From Asaia bogorensis (GTDB lineage: Bacteria; Pseudomonadota; Alphaproteobacteria; Acetobacterales; Acetobacteraceae), in contig CAMCZJ010000195.1 in assembly GCA_945886995.1 (NCBI GenBank), positions 1-5,609 on the forward strand: a stretch of DNA of 5,609 nt, in the 5' to 3' direction. Shown here piece by piece: positions 4,822 to 5,609 of this stretch. Positions within the stretch are counted from its first letter, which is position 1; each line of letters opens with the position of its first letter. A program made the translations under genes and the position numbers. The notes beneath the pieces were generated by a model. That model was not told where the DNA came from, searched no databases, and saw only the letters and a program-made list of their open reading frames with translations.

Positions 4822-5609
4822 ATGGACAAGATGATCTTCCCCGCCCCCGCCCCGGCCACCTGGCCCGCCACTGCCGTCGCCCAAGCCGGTTTCGATGCCG
4901 CGAAACTGCAAAGCGCCGTCGCTTTCGCCGCCGCGCATGAAACGCCCTGGCCCTATGACCTGGCCGGGCATATCGGCCGCGGCTTTTTCGAAGCCCCGCC
5001 AGATAATGAAGTGCTGGGTCCGCTCAACCCGCGCGGCGCGCCGTGTGGCCTGATCACGCGCCATGGCGCGCTGGTCACAAGCTGGGGCGATACGCGCGAA
5101 GTCAGCCAAACCTTCAGCGTTGCGAAATCCTATTTGTCGCTGCTGACCGGCATTGCCTGGGCCGATGGGCTGATCCCGGACCTGGATCAACGCGTCGGCG
5201 AAACCGTCAAGGATGGCGGCTTTGAAGGCCCACAGAATGGCCCGATCACCTGGCGGCACTTGCTGCAGAATATGTCGGAATGGGAAGGCACGCTATTCGG
5301 CAAATCCGACATGATTGACCGCGGCCGCGACCTTGGCGCCGAAGGCCAAGGCAAGAAAGGCACGCGCCAATTGCAGCCGCCCGGCGCGCATTGGGAATAC
5401 AACGACGTCCGCGTGAACCGGCTTTCGCTTGCGTTGCTGCGCCGCTTTGGCCGGCCCTTGCCGGAGGTTTTCGCCGAACGCATCCTGAACCCGATCGGCG
5501 GCAGCCGGGATTGGCGCTGGGATGGCTATCGCACCTCCTGGGTCACGTTGGAGAATGGCAAGCGCGTGCAATCCGTGCCCGGTGGCACACATTGGGGCGG
5601 GGGTGTTGC
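4822..5609 (+). CDS. Serine hydrolase, beta-lactamase/class C (S12-like) family, 3' partial
   Basis: The first 262 codons of a gene running off the window; the reading frame stays open to the end. The product looks like the serine beta-lactamase-like/esterase family (class C, EstB-like). Ser99-Val-Ala-Lys102 (FSVAKSYLSLL) is the SxxK motif with the nucleophilic serine and general base. Tyr193-Asn-Asp195 (WEYNDVRVN) fits the second YxN position with Asp in place of Asn. His257-Trp-Gly259 (GGTHWGGG) is in place of the KTG motif, as in many esterase-like members. Gly-Leu-Ile-Thr-Arg-His-Gly near 76-82 matches the strand before the active site. The lack of canonical KTG and YxN argues against a true antibiotic-hydrolysing AmpC. 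No clear signal peptide is seen, although Ala/Pro-rich residues 7-20 follow the start. An in-frame TGA at 4816 limits the start to ATG 4822 or ATG 4831, neither with a good Shine-Dalgarno. Confidence 0.88.
   Translation, partial: MDKMIFPAPAPATWPATAVAQAGFDAAKLQSAVAFAAAHETPWPYDLAGHIGRGFFEAPPDNEVLGPLNPRGAPCGLITRHGALVTSWGDTREVSQTFSVAKSYLSLLTGIAWADGLIPDLDQRVGETVKDGGFEGPQNGPITWRHLLQNMSEWEGTLFGKSDMIDRGRDLGAEGQGKKGTRQLQPPGAHWEYNDVRVNRLSLALLRRFGRPLPEVFAERILNPIGGSRDWRWDGYRTSWVTLENGKRVQSVPGGTHWGGGV

Noticed and set aside
4756..5259. Minus-strand open frame opposite the serine hydrolase
   Set aside because: It overlaps a frame with clear SxxK and other family motifs and shows no recognisable features of its own.

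Overview
The window looks like chromosomal DNA from a GC-rich, flagellated Gram-negative bacterium, most likely an alphaproteobacterium. The basis is high GC at third codon positions, the style of MotB and MotA, few strong Shine-Dalgarno sites, and an FrnE-like DsbA protein. A Rhodospirillales or Acetobacteraceae origin is a guess from general feel and cannot be confirmed here.

Left part (1-2923): a minus-strand N-formylglutamate amidohydrolase family gene is divergent from a motB-motA pair across a 110-base intergenic region holding a perfect 6-bp inverted repeat. motB comes first and overlaps motA by 4 bases (ATGA), the reverse of the usual enterobacterial order. Together they encode the proton-driven stator of the flagellar motor. 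No other flagellar gene is visible.

Middle (2924-4023): directly after motA lie three 52-bp tandem repeats plus a truncated fourth. Each full unit can fold into a nested hairpin. They fill the gap to a convergent minus-strand gene for an exported-looking low-complexity protein with five (T/S)DADPxD...GRG repeats. Its start is best placed at a GTG with a strong Shine-Dalgarno. Upstream of it is an AT-rich stretch that contains a plausible sigma-70-type promoter reading right, into a 59-codon ORF for a small protein with one C-terminal hydrophobic segment. The promoter spacing would make that mRNA leaderless.

Right part (4015-5609): the small ORF converges on an FrnE/DsbA-family thioredoxin-fold gene with only 4 bases between the coding ends. 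A perfect 8-bp inverted repeat covers both stop codons. Divergent from the DsbA-like gene is a serine hydrolase of the beta-lactamase/class C (S12-like) family, cut by the window edge.

Most of the window is ordinary. The points worth a second look are the 52-bp hairpin repeats, the hairpin containing two stop codons, the repeat protein, the small possibly leaderless membrane-protein ORF, and the motB-motA order. I see no sign of a defence, mobile or biosynthetic system.
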